A program made the position numbers and the translations under genes. This document shows, piece by piece, positions 1 to 8,278 of a DNA stretch of 52,639 nucleotides. Source of the DNA: Erysipelotrichaceae bacterium. Lineage in GTDB: Bacteria; Bacillota_I; Bacilli_A; Erysipelotrichales; Erysipelotrichaceae. How positions within the stretch are numbered: the first letter of the stretch is position 1; each line of letters starts with the position of its first letter. The DNA lies in the NCBI GenBank assembly GCA_019415435.1, contig DXZE01000007.1:1-52639 (forward strand), given 5' to 3'. The notes under the pieces were generated by a model. The model saw only the letters and a list, made by a program, of their open reading frames with translations. It did no database searches and was not told where the DNA came from.

Positions 1-54
1 AAGGGAATCAAGGCCCTGCAAGCCTCGACCCTTTATGGGTCGGGGTTAGTTGAC
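1..54 (+). mobile_element. Possible right-end remnant of an IS200/IS605-type element
   Basis: A perfect 6-bp hairpin (CGACCC at 26-31, loop TTTAT, GGGTCG at 37-42) is followed by a short tail ending GTTGAC at about 54. A subterminal hairpin with a short tail is the usual architecture of IS200/IS605 right ends, and the 3' end of an omega RNA lies there. No transposase is visible because the window starts here. It resembles the better supported element end at 44754-44947. It could equally be a plain hairpin. Confidence 0.35.
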
Positions 55-61
55 TTTCTAA

Positions 62-101
62 ATAAAAGACCTCATGGAAATATCATCCATGAGGTTCTTT
101 T
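62..101 (-). terminator. Rho-independent terminator of the PTS operon
   Basis: Inverted repeat CCTCATGGA (70-78) / TCCATGAGG (86-94). On the minus strand it is followed by a T-rich TCTTTTATTT. It overlaps the stop codon of the YczE-like gene and would end the minus-strand operon. Confidence 0.7.
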
Positions 102-715
102 ATTCCTAAGCCCATCTTTTTAAATATCTTTAACACAAAGTCTGTAACGGTACCGGTTAATAATACTGCCGGTATGGAACCTAAGCCTACGATACCTCCC
201 ATTAAGTAACCTGTCACAATTAACAAGCCATCTGACAAGGTACGGATCAGTCTGTAGGAAAGATGAAAGTGATCTGATATGGCAAAGCAGATGGCATCTA
301 ATCCATTCATGCCATTACGATACAGTACTAATAAGGCTATCGATATTGCCAGGGTAATAATCGCAATAAATACATATATCCATCTCAGGAAGTAAGAAGA
401 AGGATTACCTAGCAAAGGACGCATCCAGAGATCCATAAGATCAATTGTACTGCCTTCAATTAAGGCAAAGGCTATGGTTGTCCAGCCTATATTCTTTCTT
501 GCGACAATCAGTCCTATGATGATGACAGAGGCATTGTAAATGTAGGAAGCTGTACCAAGAGTGATCGGAAAGACATGATGCAGGCCATCTTCAAATACGG
601 TAATGGAGTCAGATCCGATGTCCGCATAGATACAAAGATTCACACATATGGCACAGAATACTGCTGAAGCAAATAAGGCAATGAGTACCTGAATAATTGT
701 TCTGATGTTCTTCAT
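83..715 (-). CDS. YczE/YyaS/YitT-family membrane protein
   Basis: A 210-residue integral membrane protein with about five hydrophobic segments. Typical features of the YczE/YitT group (COG2364) are an N-terminal helix, a GSDSIT loop after the first segment, and a glycine-rich GGIVGLGSIPAVLLTG stretch near the C-terminus. The transported substrate is unknown for this family. The ATG at 715 was chosen over an in-frame TTG at 721. No clear Shine-Dalgarno site precedes it, because a terminator-like hairpin lies directly upstream. It is the last gene of the PTS/GH1 cluster, so a link to that sugar system is possible but is inference from position only. Confidence 0.75.
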   Translation of the reverse strand: MKNIRTIIQVLIALFASAVFCAICVNLCIYADIGSDSITVFEDGLHHVFPITLGTASYIYNASVIIIGLIVARKNIGWTTIAFALIEGSTIDLMDLWMRPLLGNPSSYFLRWIYVFIAIITLAISIALLVLYRNGMNGLDAICFAISDHFHLSYRLIRTLSDGLLIVTGYLMGGIVGLGSIPAVLLTGTVTDFVLKIFKKMGLGIKEPHG

Positions 716-724
716 AATCAAAGA

Positions 725-743
725 AAGCCGGATAAACCGGCTT
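725..743 (-). terminator. Terminator-like hairpin after the second GH1 gene
   Basis: AAGCCGG / CCGGCTT with a TTTAT loop, followed on the minus strand by TTTCTTTG. It sits in the 32-bp gap between the GH1 gene and the YczE-like gene. It may reduce readthrough into the last gene, or it may be a partial terminator or mRNA-stabilising stem. Confidence 0.6.
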
Positions 744-747
744 AGTA

Positions 748-2202
748 TTATTTCAGATCCTCACCATTAGACGCAATGACTTTCTGATACCAGTAATAAG
801 AATCCTTTTTGATACGCTTATTGGTACCTTTACCAAAATTATCACGATCTACATAAATAAAGCCATATCTCTTTGCCATCTCGGAAGAAGAGCAGGAGAC
901 GATATCCAGTGGCGCCCAGCAGTAATAACCACGTAAGTCTACACCATCTTTGATAGCTTCCTTCATCTGCTCAATATGAGCACGGTAATACTCTGGACGG
1001 TAGTCATCATGAATATGACCATCTTCTGATACCTTGTCAAACAGGCCACAGCCATTCTCAGTAATATAGATTGGCTTATGATAACGGTCATTGAAGATAT
1101 TCAGCATCCATCTTAATCCGGATGGATCCACAGACCATCCCCATGGATTCATAGGCAGCTTCTTGTTACGGAAGTTATCATTGCCGTTTTCAAAGTGTTT
1201 CTTATCACATAACTTGGAATAGTAATAACTGAAAGAGAAGAAATCACATGTATTCTTTAAATCTTCTTCATCCTGTTCGGTAACATGAATATCCCAGTTG
1301 TTATCCGCAAAGAAACGCCATGCATAACCAGGAATCTTTCCCTGCATTAAGACATCACCATAGAATAACTCCATCTGATTATGACGCAGGGTAGCCATTT
1401 CATCCTCTGGATCACATGTTGCGGAATAATCAGGACCACCGCATAACATCATACCAATCTGTACATCCGGATAGTGTTCATGGGCATACTTTGCAATTCT
1501 TGCACTGGCAATCATTTCATTGACAACGCCCTGATACTTGGCTTCCTGAAGATTCTTTACCTTATCTTCTGCTATTCCGAGATGATTGAAGCTTTCTGAA
1601 GCTACCAGGTTAATCTGGTTTACAACAATCCATTTCTTGACTCTGTCATGATATCTGTCCAGTAATGTCTTTCCATACTGTTCAAAGAAATCAATCAGTT
1701 CACGGGAATACCAGCCACTGTAATTCAATGTCAGATTCAATGGCATCTCATAATGAGACATTGTAATTAATGGCTTCATGCCATTTTTAATAACTTCATT
1801 AATGAGATTATCATAGAACTGTAAGCCTGCTTCATTAGGATTCTTATCATCACCATTAGGATAAATACGGGACCAGTTGATACTGGTACGGTATGCATTT
1901 AAACCCAAACCATCTTTACCTAATAATTTCAGGTCATCTTTATAGGTATGATAGAAATCAATACCCCATCTTTTCGGGAAGATACGGCCACTTTCAGGAC
2001 CTGCATTAATAGCTTCCTTTACATAGGTAGTAGTAATTTCACCATTTTCTCTTTTATCTAAGGCAACATCATCATGATATTCATTGATATCCGCAATGCA
2101 TGGGCCCTTGCCATCAACGTTCCATGCGCCTTCCATCTGATTTGCGGCAAATGCACCGCCCCATTCAAAGTTTTCAGGGAATCCTTCCGGTATCTTTTTC
2201 AT
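748..2202 (-). CDS. GH1 family 6-phospho-beta-glycosidase-like enzyme with Gln at the acid/base site (distal copy)
   Basis: A 484-residue GH1 TIM barrel related to BglA/AscB. The nucleophile is present as E382 in YITENG. The 6-phosphate pocket residues Ser/Lys/Tyr fall near 438/444/446 in SSSEMAKRYGF, which fits a phosphorylated PTS substrate. The acid/base motif, normally TFNEIN, reads VVNQIN: residue 196 is Gln (CAG at 1615-1617). I chose the ATG at 2202 because AAGGA lies 9 nt upstream and this leaves 2 nt after the previous stop. An ATG at 2220 would add six residues and overlap that gene. It is a cytoplasmic enzyme of the upstream PTS operon. The substrate is unknown. Confidence 0.9.
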   Translation of the reverse strand: MKKIPEGFPENFEWGGAFAANQMEGAWNVDGKGPCIADINEYHDDVALDKRENGEITTTYVKEAINAGPESGRIFPKRWGIDFYHTYKDDLKLLGKDGLGLNAYRTSINWSRIYPNGDDKNPNEAGLQFYDNLINEVIKNGMKPLITMSHYEMPLNLTLNYSGWYSRELIDFFEQYGKTLLDRYHDRVKKWIVVNQINLVASESFNHLGIAEDKVKNLQEAKYQGVVNEMIASARIAKYAHEHYPDVQIGMMLCGGPDYSATCDPEDEMATLRHNQMELFYGDVLMQGKIPGYAWRFFADNNWDIHVTEQDEEDLKNTCDFFSFSYYYSKLCDKKHFENGNDNFRNKKLPMNPWGWSVDPSGLRWMLNIFNDRYHKPIYITENGCGLFDKVSEDGHIHDDYRPEYYRAHIEQMKEAIKDGVDLRGYYCWAPLDIVSCSSSEMAKRYGFIYVDRDNFGKGTNKRIKKDSYYWYQKVIASNGEDLK

Positions 2203-2204
2203 TT

Positions 2205-2609
2205 CTAATTTTCCTTCCATTCTTTAAAATCTGTAAATGAGCCGCGCTGCTTTAACTTCTTTGTGCAGGCACGTATTGTTCTTGTGTAAGGATTTAATAT
2301 TCCAGAAAAATAGAGAATGGATGTAATGATTACAAAGATAGCTCCTACTAACATCAAGGGTTTGCTTCTTCTGGCTACTGCAACTAAGAATACAGCCATA
2401 GCGGAAATCACCATCATTTCAATGGAAGAATTTCCTTTCCTGATTGTTTCCTTAGGTAAAGCACGCATATCTTCTCTTAAAAGATACCGATACATGTCAT
2501 CATGACTCAGTTTCTGAGATTTCATCCATGTATCATATTGTTTGCGTAAAGAAGGATCTGCTTTCTTATATGTTTCTGTCTTCTTGTAATCACCAGTTAA
2601 TTTAGCCAT
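2205..2609 (-). CDS. Small membrane protein between the two GH1 genes, function unknown
   Basis: A 134-residue protein I do not recognise. The first ~58 residues are charged and rich in Lys/Tyr. Two hydrophobic helices follow at about 62-79 and 84-103, then a basic tail ending in EWKEN. The topology suggests a hairpin membrane anchor with both soluble parts on the same side. AAGGAG precedes the ATG, and the next gene starts 2 nt after its stop, so it is co-transcribed with the GH1 enzymes and the PTS. A role in this sugar system is inferred from position alone. Confidence 0.75.
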   Translation of the reverse strand: MAKLTGDYKKTETYKKADPSLRKQYDTWMKSQKLSHDDMYRYLLREDMRALPKETIRKGNSSIEMMVISAMAVFLVAVARRSKPLMLVGAIFVIITSILYFSGILNPYTRTIRACTKKLKQRGSFTDFKEWKEN

Positions 2610-2625
2610 TCTCTTAACTCCTTTG

Positions 2626-4080
2626 TTAACCCAGATCTTTACCGTTGGATGCGGTAACTTTCTGGTACCAGTAATAACTGTCTTTCTTTAATCTCTTGCC
2701 TGTACCATGACCATAATTGTCATAGTCAACATAGATAAAGCCATATCTCTTATCCATTTCAGAAGAAGAGCAGGAGACAATATCAATTGGTCCCCATGGA
2801 TAATAACCGCGTAAATCAACACCATCCCTGACAGCTTCTATCATCTGTTCAATGTGAGCTTTCAGATAGTCAATGCGGTACTGGTCATGGATAGAACCAT
2901 CTGCCTCAACCTTATCATAGGCACCAAGACCATTTTCAGTAATATAGATTGGTTTCTGATATCTGTCCCAGTACACATTCAATGCATACCGTAATCCGAT
3001 TGGATCAATTGCCCAGCCCCAGGCACTCTTCTTTAAGGATGGGTTATCTATCTGGCCAAGCCTGGTGTGCAGGAAAGGCTGTTCACCAGATAATCTTGTG
3101 TAGTAATAAGATAATGAAACAAAGTCTACGGTTCCTTCTTTCAGGGCTTCTTCATCACCCGAATAGAAGTGAATATGAATGTTGTTATCATCATAGTAAC
3201 GCAATGCATAGCCCGGATACTTTCCTCTGACCATGACATCACCATACAGTAATTCCATCTGATTATGACGCAGATTCCAGAAGTTATCTTCACCACTTGT
3301 GGAACATGGATAGGTCAGATTGGAACAGAACATCATGCCGATCTGGTTATCCGGATCAATTTCATGGGCATACTTTGTCGCAATGGCACAGGCGACCATC
3401 TCATTGTGGACACCCTGGTACTTTGCCTCAAGCAGGTTATCAACCTTATCTGCCGCAATGCCTAAATGGTTAAAACTTTCATGTACGATCAGATTGATCT
3501 GATTGACAATAATCCATTTATGTACTTTTCCTTTATAACGGTTAAACAGTACCTTGCAGTATCTGACAAAGAAATCTACCAGTTCACGAGAATACCAGCC
3601 ATTGTATTTTAATGTCAGATTCAATGGCATCTCATAGTGTGAAATGGTGATCAATGGTTCCATGCCATCTTTAATCATTTCATCAATCAGATTGTCATAA
3701 TACTTCAAACCTTCTTCATCAGGTTCTTCTTCATCTCCATTCGGGAAGATTCTTGCCCAGTTGATAGAAGTTCTCAAACCATTCATACCAGTACCGGCAA
3801 GTAACTTCAGATCATCTTTATATGTATGATAGAAGTCAATGCCGCGGCGCTTAGGATAAAGCTTATCATCTTCAGACATAGCTTTTCTGATATAAGCTGT
3901 GTCTATTTCCATATTGTATCTTTTCTCAGGAGGCAGATCATACTGCGCACGGTTAATATCCGCAATGCACCAGCCTTTACCTCCTTCTTTCCAGGCACCT
4001 TCACACTGGTTGGCAGCTAAGGCTCCGCCCCAGATGAAATCTTTTGGAAGTTCCTGGTAAGGACTCATCTTATCTGCCAT
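2626..4080 (-). CDS. GH1 family 6-phospho-beta-glycosidase-like enzyme with Gln at the acid/base site (proximal copy)
   Basis: A 484-residue paralogue of the other GH1 protein in this operon. The nucleophile is E382 (YITENG). The phosphate-binding Ser/Lys/Tyr are near 438/444/446. The acid/base motif is IVNQIN, with Gln at 194 (CAG at 3499-3501) where BglA/AscB have Glu. The rest of the barrel is well conserved, including the NHLGIA and HNQMELLYGD stretches shared with the paralogue. It starts 2 nt after the IIA stop, with AAAGAG overlapping that stop. It presumably acts on the 6-phosphoglycoside delivered by the adjacent EIIBCA. An active 6-phospho-glycosidase with reduced acid catalysis, or one specialised for good leaving groups, are both possible. 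Confidence 0.9.
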   Translation of the reverse strand: MADKMSPYQELPKDFIWGGALAANQCEGAWKEGGKGWCIADINRAQYDLPPEKRYNMEIDTAYIRKAMSEDDKLYPKRRGIDFYHTYKDDLKLLAGTGMNGLRTSINWARIFPNGDEEEPDEEGLKYYDNLIDEMIKDGMEPLITISHYEMPLNLTLKYNGWYSRELVDFFVRYCKVLFNRYKGKVHKWIIVNQINLIVHESFNHLGIAADKVDNLLEAKYQGVHNEMVACAIATKYAHEIDPDNQIGMMFCSNLTYPCSTSGEDNFWNLRHNQMELLYGDVMVRGKYPGYALRYYDDNNIHIHFYSGDEEALKEGTVDFVSLSYYYTRLSGEQPFLHTRLGQIDNPSLKKSAWGWAIDPIGLRYALNVYWDRYQKPIYITENGLGAYDKVEADGSIHDQYRIDYLKAHIEQMIEAVRDGVDLRGYYPWGPIDIVSCSSSEMDKRYGFIYVDYDNYGHGTGKRLKKDSYYWYQKVTASNGKDLG

Positions 4081-4082
4081 AG

Positions 4083-4472
4083 TTACTCTTTAGTGACAAA
4101 TCTCTTTTCAAAAGCTTCAGCCATCTTTAACATAGACCTGGTTAGATTGATTTCAACCTGAATGGTCATCAATGTGTCCTGGGCATGGGCGAATAATACG
4201 TTGTAAGGCATTGCCTCATCACCACCACGGATATCACCCTGAATCATATCTGTCTGGGTAACATGAGCTTTGGTCTGTACCTTTTCAGCTTCCTTGATCT
4301 TTTCTTCAGCTTCTTTATATTTACCTTCATTGATCAGGTCTCTCGCCTCTGCCGCAAAGTTTCTTGCATCACCGGCATTCATGATGATGCTCATGGCCTG
4401 ATTGACAATATAATCTTTCTTCTCTTCATCATTCATCCCATGCATAGGGGATACATATTCATCGTTTTCCAT
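4083..4472 (-). CDS. PTS lactose/cellobiose-type EIIA component
   Basis: A 129-residue all-helical EIIA of the lactose/chitobiose class. The phosphorylated histidine is H96 in AHAQDTLMT, with the metal-binding Asp at 99. The earlier AHVTQTDMIQ stretch matches the conserved EAHxxQTxxI region. It carries about 15 extra N-terminal residues compared with short family members. It accepts phosphate from HPr and passes it to the EIIB encoded upstream. A strong stem-loop separates it from the EIIC gene, while the following GH1 gene starts 2 nt later. Confidence 0.92.
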   Translation of the reverse strand: MENDEYVSPMHGMNDEEKKDYIVNQAMSIIMNAGDARNFAAEARDLINEGKYKEAEEKIKEAEKVQTKAHVTQTDMIQGDIRGGDEAMPYNVLFAHAQDTLMTIQVEINLTRSMLKMAEAFEKRFVTKE

Positions 4473-4495
4473 GTTTTATACTCCTTTTCATAAAT

Positions 4496-4554
4496 ACTGC
4501 CGCAGAGGTTTAATCCCTGCGGCAGTGACTTATACCTCGTTCATGTACATGAAC
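4496..4554 (-). other. Intra-operon stem-loop plus 16-bp palindrome between EIIC and EIIA genes
   Basis: A perfect 10-bp stem ACTGCCGCAG (4496-4505) / CTGCGGCAGT (4517-4526) lies before the EIIA ribosome-binding site. Just after the EIIC stop is the perfect palindrome GTTCATGTACATGAAC (4539-4554). The stem has no T-run on the minus strand, so it looks more like an mRNA processing or stability element than a terminator. Confidence 0.55.
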
Positions 4555-4560
4555 ATTTTA

Positions 4561-5835
4561 TTATGCGGCTGCTTTTTCAGCCTTTTCTTCCTGTTCTTTC
4601 TTTTCCTGCTTTACAAGCTGATCTTCATAAGCTTTGAAGAATGGATACCAGATCACACCAGATAACAGGAATGTCAGGATAGCGAAGATAACGCCACGGA
4701 TACTGCCTTGTGTTGAGATAAATGTGGAAATTGGATATGGGCAGTACCATAATTCAAACTGAATACGTGGGATTGGCGCAAATGGAATAACCTTTGTGAA
4801 TAACCATGTGAATAATGGGAGAATCAGACCCTGTAACCACATTGGAACCATTAACAGAGGATTCCATGCAATAGCACCGAATACAACAGGTTCATTGATA
4901 TTGAAGATACCAGGAACCAGGCACGCCTTGCCAAGAGCCTTTAATTCAGCTGACTTGGAGAAGCACATCAGGATAACTAAGGATAAAGTAGCACCGACAC
5001 CACCTACCCATAGGTATGTTGTATAAATGAATGTTTCTGTGAAGATACTCAGATTCTGTACTGTTGCTGTACCAGCAGCGACCAGGGACAGGTTCATGGC
5101 AATGTTCTGAAGCTTTACTGGTTCTGCCATAGGTGTTAATACCCATGTAGAGATACCCATAGAGTAGATGACACAATAGAGGAACAGAATGATTGTCATA
5201 CCATACCATGTGTTTGCGAATGCACCTAATGGTTCAAAGATCTTCTGGATTGTACCGGCGATATCCCAGCCAAGCATATCTGTTAAGATCCAGCCGATGC
5301 ATACTGTGATAATGATAGGAAGTAATGCATCAAACCACTGACGGACGAAATCCGGAATCGGGGAATCTTCCTTGAAGAAGGAGAACTTAGCGAATGCTCC
5401 GAAGATCAATCCGGCGATGATACCGGCAAACATAGCGACGAACATACCGGCAGCACCATACAGATCCTGACCCTGACCGACAACTCCGCCAGCCTGGATA
5501 TTTGGCTCAATGAATTCCATGAACAGAATCAGACCAGAGATACCACTGATTATTCTCTGCTTGCGGAAACGCTTCTTTTCACTGTAGTTGAATGGAATTA
5601 AGAATGCGACCATCAGGGAAATCTTGGACATTGTCCATCCGAATGGTGTCCAGAAGCTTGGCAGCCATGGAATGTAATCATTCAGAATGGCCAGGCAGCA
5701 GAATATGGAACCTGCAAGAATGAATGGTAATATCTGCATCAGAGAGTCCTTGATGACAACGATCCATGTCAGGTTCGTGACTTTCTGAAGCTTTGGTGCG
5801 AATGAATTTTCGAGCCAGTCCATAAATTTATTCAT
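4561..5835 (-). CDS. PTS lactose/cellobiose-family EIIC permease
   Basis: A 424-residue polytopic membrane protein of the CelB-type EIIC family. It starts with the typical MNKFMDWLENSFAPKL amphipathic segment and continues with about ten hydrophobic helices. The region carrying NINEPVVFGAIAWNP matches the conserved substrate-binding loop (NEP/VIFG) of this family. A charged Lys/Glu/Ala tail ends the protein. AAGGAG lies 8 nt before the ATG, and the gene begins 15 nt after the EIIB gene. It forms the translocation channel for a beta-glycoside. The exact sugar cannot be read from sequence. Confidence 0.93.
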   Translation of the reverse strand: MNKFMDWLENSFAPKLQKVTNLTWIVVIKDSLMQILPFILAGSIFCCLAILNDYIPWLPSFWTPFGWTMSKISLMVAFLIPFNYSEKKRFRKQRIISGISGLILFMEFIEPNIQAGGVVGQGQDLYGAAGMFVAMFAGIIAGLIFGAFAKFSFFKEDSPIPDFVRQWFDALLPIIITVCIGWILTDMLGWDIAGTIQKIFEPLGAFANTWYGMTIILFLYCVIYSMGISTWVLTPMAEPVKLQNIAMNLSLVAAGTATVQNLSIFTETFIYTTYLWVGGVGATLSLVILMCFSKSAELKALGKACLVPGIFNINEPVVFGAIAWNPLLMVPMWLQGLILPLFTWLFTKVIPFAPIPRIQFELWYCPYPISTFISTQGSIRGVIFAILTFLLSGVIWYPFFKAYEDQLVKQEKKEQEEKAEKAAA

Positions 5836-5849
5836 AATATTTCTCCTTA

Positions 5850-6167
5850 TTAATTTTCACCGAATGCTGCAAGGATCTGATCCAAAGCCTTGTCACCATT
5901 CAGATGTGCATAGGCATCCTTGTCACAAACCATAACCTTGATGTCATGACCTGCGCAGATGTCTTCCATATCTTCCTTAATAGATGCGAGATGCGGCCCG
6001 ATTACCAGAGCATCGATTTCATCGACATAATCTTCAACAGTAGCTTCAGAGCGGGCATTGACTGTAATTTCCAGTCCTCTCTTCTTGGCAGCCTTTCTGA
6101 TGTTGGCGGCCATGAATCCGGATGAAGCACCAGATCCACATACGAGTAATACATTGTGTTTTTTCAT
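5850..6167 (-). CDS. PTS lactose/cellobiose-type EIIB component
   Basis: A 105-residue EIIB domain with the phosphocysteine C10 in LLVCGSGASSGFMA, the same position as in E. coli IIBcel. The length is standard. It is the first gene of the minus-strand operon, with AAGGAG 10 nt upstream of the ATG. The preceding intergenic region holds two inverted repeats and is shared with the divergent PRD regulator. It transfers phosphate from EIIA to the incoming sugar at the EIIC. Confidence 0.93.
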   Translation of the reverse strand: MKKHNVLLVCGSGASSGFMAANIRKAAKKRGLEITVNARSEATVEDYVDEIDALVIGPHLASIKEDMEDICAGHDIKVMVCDKDAYAHLNGDKALDQILAAFGEN

Positions 6168-6228
6168 TGTTTCTATCTCCTTACAGCCAATAGTATGAAT
6201 GTTTCAAGGATTTTATTGACTGAAGGAA

Positions 6229-6247
6229 TTGCACGGTCATCGTGCAA
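6229..6247. promoter_or_regulatory. Inverted repeat, candidate operator of the PRD regulator (copy 1)
   Basis: Perfect repeat TTGCACG-GTCAT-CGTGCAA in the region between the PTS operon and the divergent LicR-like regulator. A second, imperfect copy lies 81 bp away. Such pairs are expected for an activator of a divergent PTS operon; the match to this regulator is inferred from position. Confidence 0.65.
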
Positions 6248-6265
6248 AAAAATATGAAAGTTTCA

Positions 6266-6279
6266 TAAAACCGCTTACG
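6266..6279. promoter_or_regulatory. Weak catabolite-responsive-element-like site
   Basis: TAAAACCGCTTACG fits the CcpA consensus TGWAANCGNTNWCA except at two positions. It lies between the two operator-like repeats upstream of the PTS operon, where carbon catabolite control would be expected. The mismatches make this tentative. Confidence 0.25.
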
Positions 6280-6309
6280 ATCAGATAATTATCCGTTTTA
6301 ATTAACGAT

Positions 6310-6328
6310 TTGCACGGTTAAGGTGCAG
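6310..6328. promoter_or_regulatory. Inverted repeat, candidate operator of the PRD regulator (copy 2)
   Basis: TTGCACG-GTTAA-GGTGCAG shares the TTGCAC-N7-GTGCA pattern with the perfect copy at 6229. It is closer to the regulator gene, so it may serve autoregulation or cooperative binding. Confidence 0.55.
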
Positions 6329-6374
6329 ATGATGATGCTTTATCTTTATTTTATTAGTGTTAAACTGTGTCATT

Positions 6375-8276
6375 ATGAAAAATCAGCTGATTCAGATAGT
6401 AAGAATTCTAATCGATGAAGATGAACCAGTGACATCTACAAAACTGGCAGATATGCTTAACATATCACCGCGTTCTGTAAAGAACTACATTCAGGAAATC
6501 AATGGTATTTCTGATGAGACAATTCAATCCAGTCATAATGGCTACACCATAAATAAGGATAAAGCCAGAAATATTCTGGAAAGTTCGCAATCTACCATTC
6601 CCCAGACGGCAACTGAAAGAGTGAACTATGTCATTAACCGTCTTTTAAAGGAACCGACCGTTAATGTGAATGATCTTTGTGATGAGATGTTTATCAGCTA
6701 CAGTACGTTTAAGACAAGTATTCCGAAGATCCGTGCCGTATTAGATAAGAATGATCTGGAACTGATCGTACAGGGAGATGTACTGCTTGTTAAAGGATTA
6801 GAGAAAAATAAGCGTAAGCTTCTTTCCGGTATGCTGTACAGTGAATCCCGCAACAGCTTTGTAAACTATGAAAGCATGAATAAGGCATTCCCTGGTATCC
6901 ATGTGGAATACATTAAAAATGTTATCCTGGATGAATTCAGAAAGCATCATTACTTTATTAATGATTATTCTCTGGAGAATCTTGTCCTGCATGTGGCAAT
7001 ATCTATTGACCGTATTCGTAATGGCTATGTGACTACCCGGCAGAATGTATATGAAAAAGCAATACGCTCTCATGAACATGAATTAGCAGAAGCGATCATC
7101 CATCGTCTTGAGAAGCATTACCAGATTGTATTCAATGCCAGTGAAACAACAGAGTTTACTTTATTAATACTTTCCCGTGCCAGCAATCTCGATTATCAGA
7201 CTGTTACTATGGACAATATCAGGGAATATATTGGGGATGATGTATATAATCTGACGCAGGATATTATCAATGAGTTCTGTAGTTACTTTTATATTGACTT
7301 ATCACAATCGGAATTCTTTGTCCGCTTTGCCTTACATATCAAAAATGTATTAATCAGAGCTAACAGTGATTACTTCTCCAAGAATCCTTTGACAAAGTCC
7401 ATCAAGCAGAACTGTCCGTTAATCTATGATGCGGCTGTTAATGCGGCCAGAGTCATTCATGAACGTACAGGCATATATTTAAATGATGATGAGATTGCCT
7501 ATATTGCTTTCCATATAGGAGGGGCATTGGAAATTCAGAATACCCTCAGTTCCAAACTGAATGTTTCTCTGTTCTGTCCGAATTACTATAATCTCAGCTT
7601 ACAGATGTCGGAGAAGATTACCTCAAGGTATGGAGACTCTATTGTCATTGATAACCTGATTAGAGATGAAGAAGAGATCAGACATACAAAAGGAGATTTG
7701 ATTATCTCAACAATGCCTGTTGATGAAGTGATGTCTGTACCTGTAATTGTTGTTTCACCATTTCTCAATGATCAGGAATTGCATGCCATAGGCCAGAAGA
7801 TTGATGATATCCGTAATGAAAAGAAGCGGAATACGTTCCGTCAACAGCTGACTTTATTAGTGAAGCCTGAACTTTTTATGATTAAGAAACAGATGAAATC
7901 CAAAGAGGATGTTATTCATGTTATGGCAGAAACATTAGTAAAGCAGGGTTATGCCACAAAGAACTTTGAAGAAGAAGTAAAAGACAGAGATGTCATGAGC
8001 TCTGTAGCTTTTGGAAACTTTGCGGTACCTCATGCCATGCGTATGCATGAAAAGAAAACCGGTATGGCAGTGATGATACTGGATAAACCGGTAGATTGGA
8101 ATGATCAGAAGGTACAGCTTGTGATGATGCTTTGCTTTAACAGAAATGAAAGATATATCTTTAATCAGGTATTCGAACCAATCACGATGATATTAACGGA
8201 ACCTGGTACCATAAAGAATGTCCTGCAGGCAAAGAATTATCAGGAATTTATAGATAGTTTAGTGAACATGCTTTAG
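6375..8276 (+). CDS. PRD-domain transcriptional regulator of the LicR/MtlR type (HTH, two PRDs, EIIB-like, EIIA-like)
   Basis: About 633 residues. An N-terminal winged helix (TSTKLADMLNISPRSVKNYI, residues ~20-40) is followed by a second HTH near 90-120. PRD1 has its His near 206 (LVLHVAI) and PRD2 has His residues near 321 and 380 (ALHIKN, AFHIGGA). Next come an EIIB-like domain retaining Cys near 401 (LFCPNYY) and an EIIA-like domain with His near 553 (FAVPHA). This is a phosphorylation-controlled activator, fed by HPr and by the PTS itself. It is divergent from the PTS/GH1 operon, so that operon is its likely target. I chose the ATG at 6375. A GTG at 6357 is in frame, and neither has a good Shine-Dalgarno site. 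Confidence 0.88.
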   Translation: MKNQLIQIVRILIDEDEPVTSTKLADMLNISPRSVKNYIQEINGISDETIQSSHNGYTINKDKARNILESSQSTIPQTATERVNYVINRLLKEPTVNVNDLCDEMFISYSTFKTSIPKIRAVLDKNDLELIVQGDVLLVKGLEKNKRKLLSGMLYSESRNSFVNYESMNKAFPGIHVEYIKNVILDEFRKHHYFINDYSLENLVLHVAISIDRIRNGYVTTRQNVYEKAIRSHEHELAEAIIHRLEKHYQIVFNASETTEFTLLILSRASNLDYQTVTMDNIREYIGDDVYNLTQDIINEFCSYFYIDLSQSEFFVRFALHIKNVLIRANSDYFSKNPLTKSIKQNCPLIYDAAVNAARVIHERTGIYLNDDEIAYIAFHIGGALEIQNTLSSKLNVSLFCPNYYNLSLQMSEKITSRYGDSIVIDNLIRDEEEIRHTKGDLIISTMPVDEVMSVPVIVVSPFLNDQELHAIGQKIDDIRNEKKRNTFRQQLTLLVKPELFMIKKQMKSKEDVIHVMAETLVKQGYATKNFEEEVKDRDVMSSVAFGNFAVPHAMRMHEKKTGMAVMILDKPVDWNDQKVQLVMMLCFNRNERYIFNQVFEPITMILTEPGTIKNVLQAKNYQEFIDSLVNML

Positions 8277-8278
8277 TA

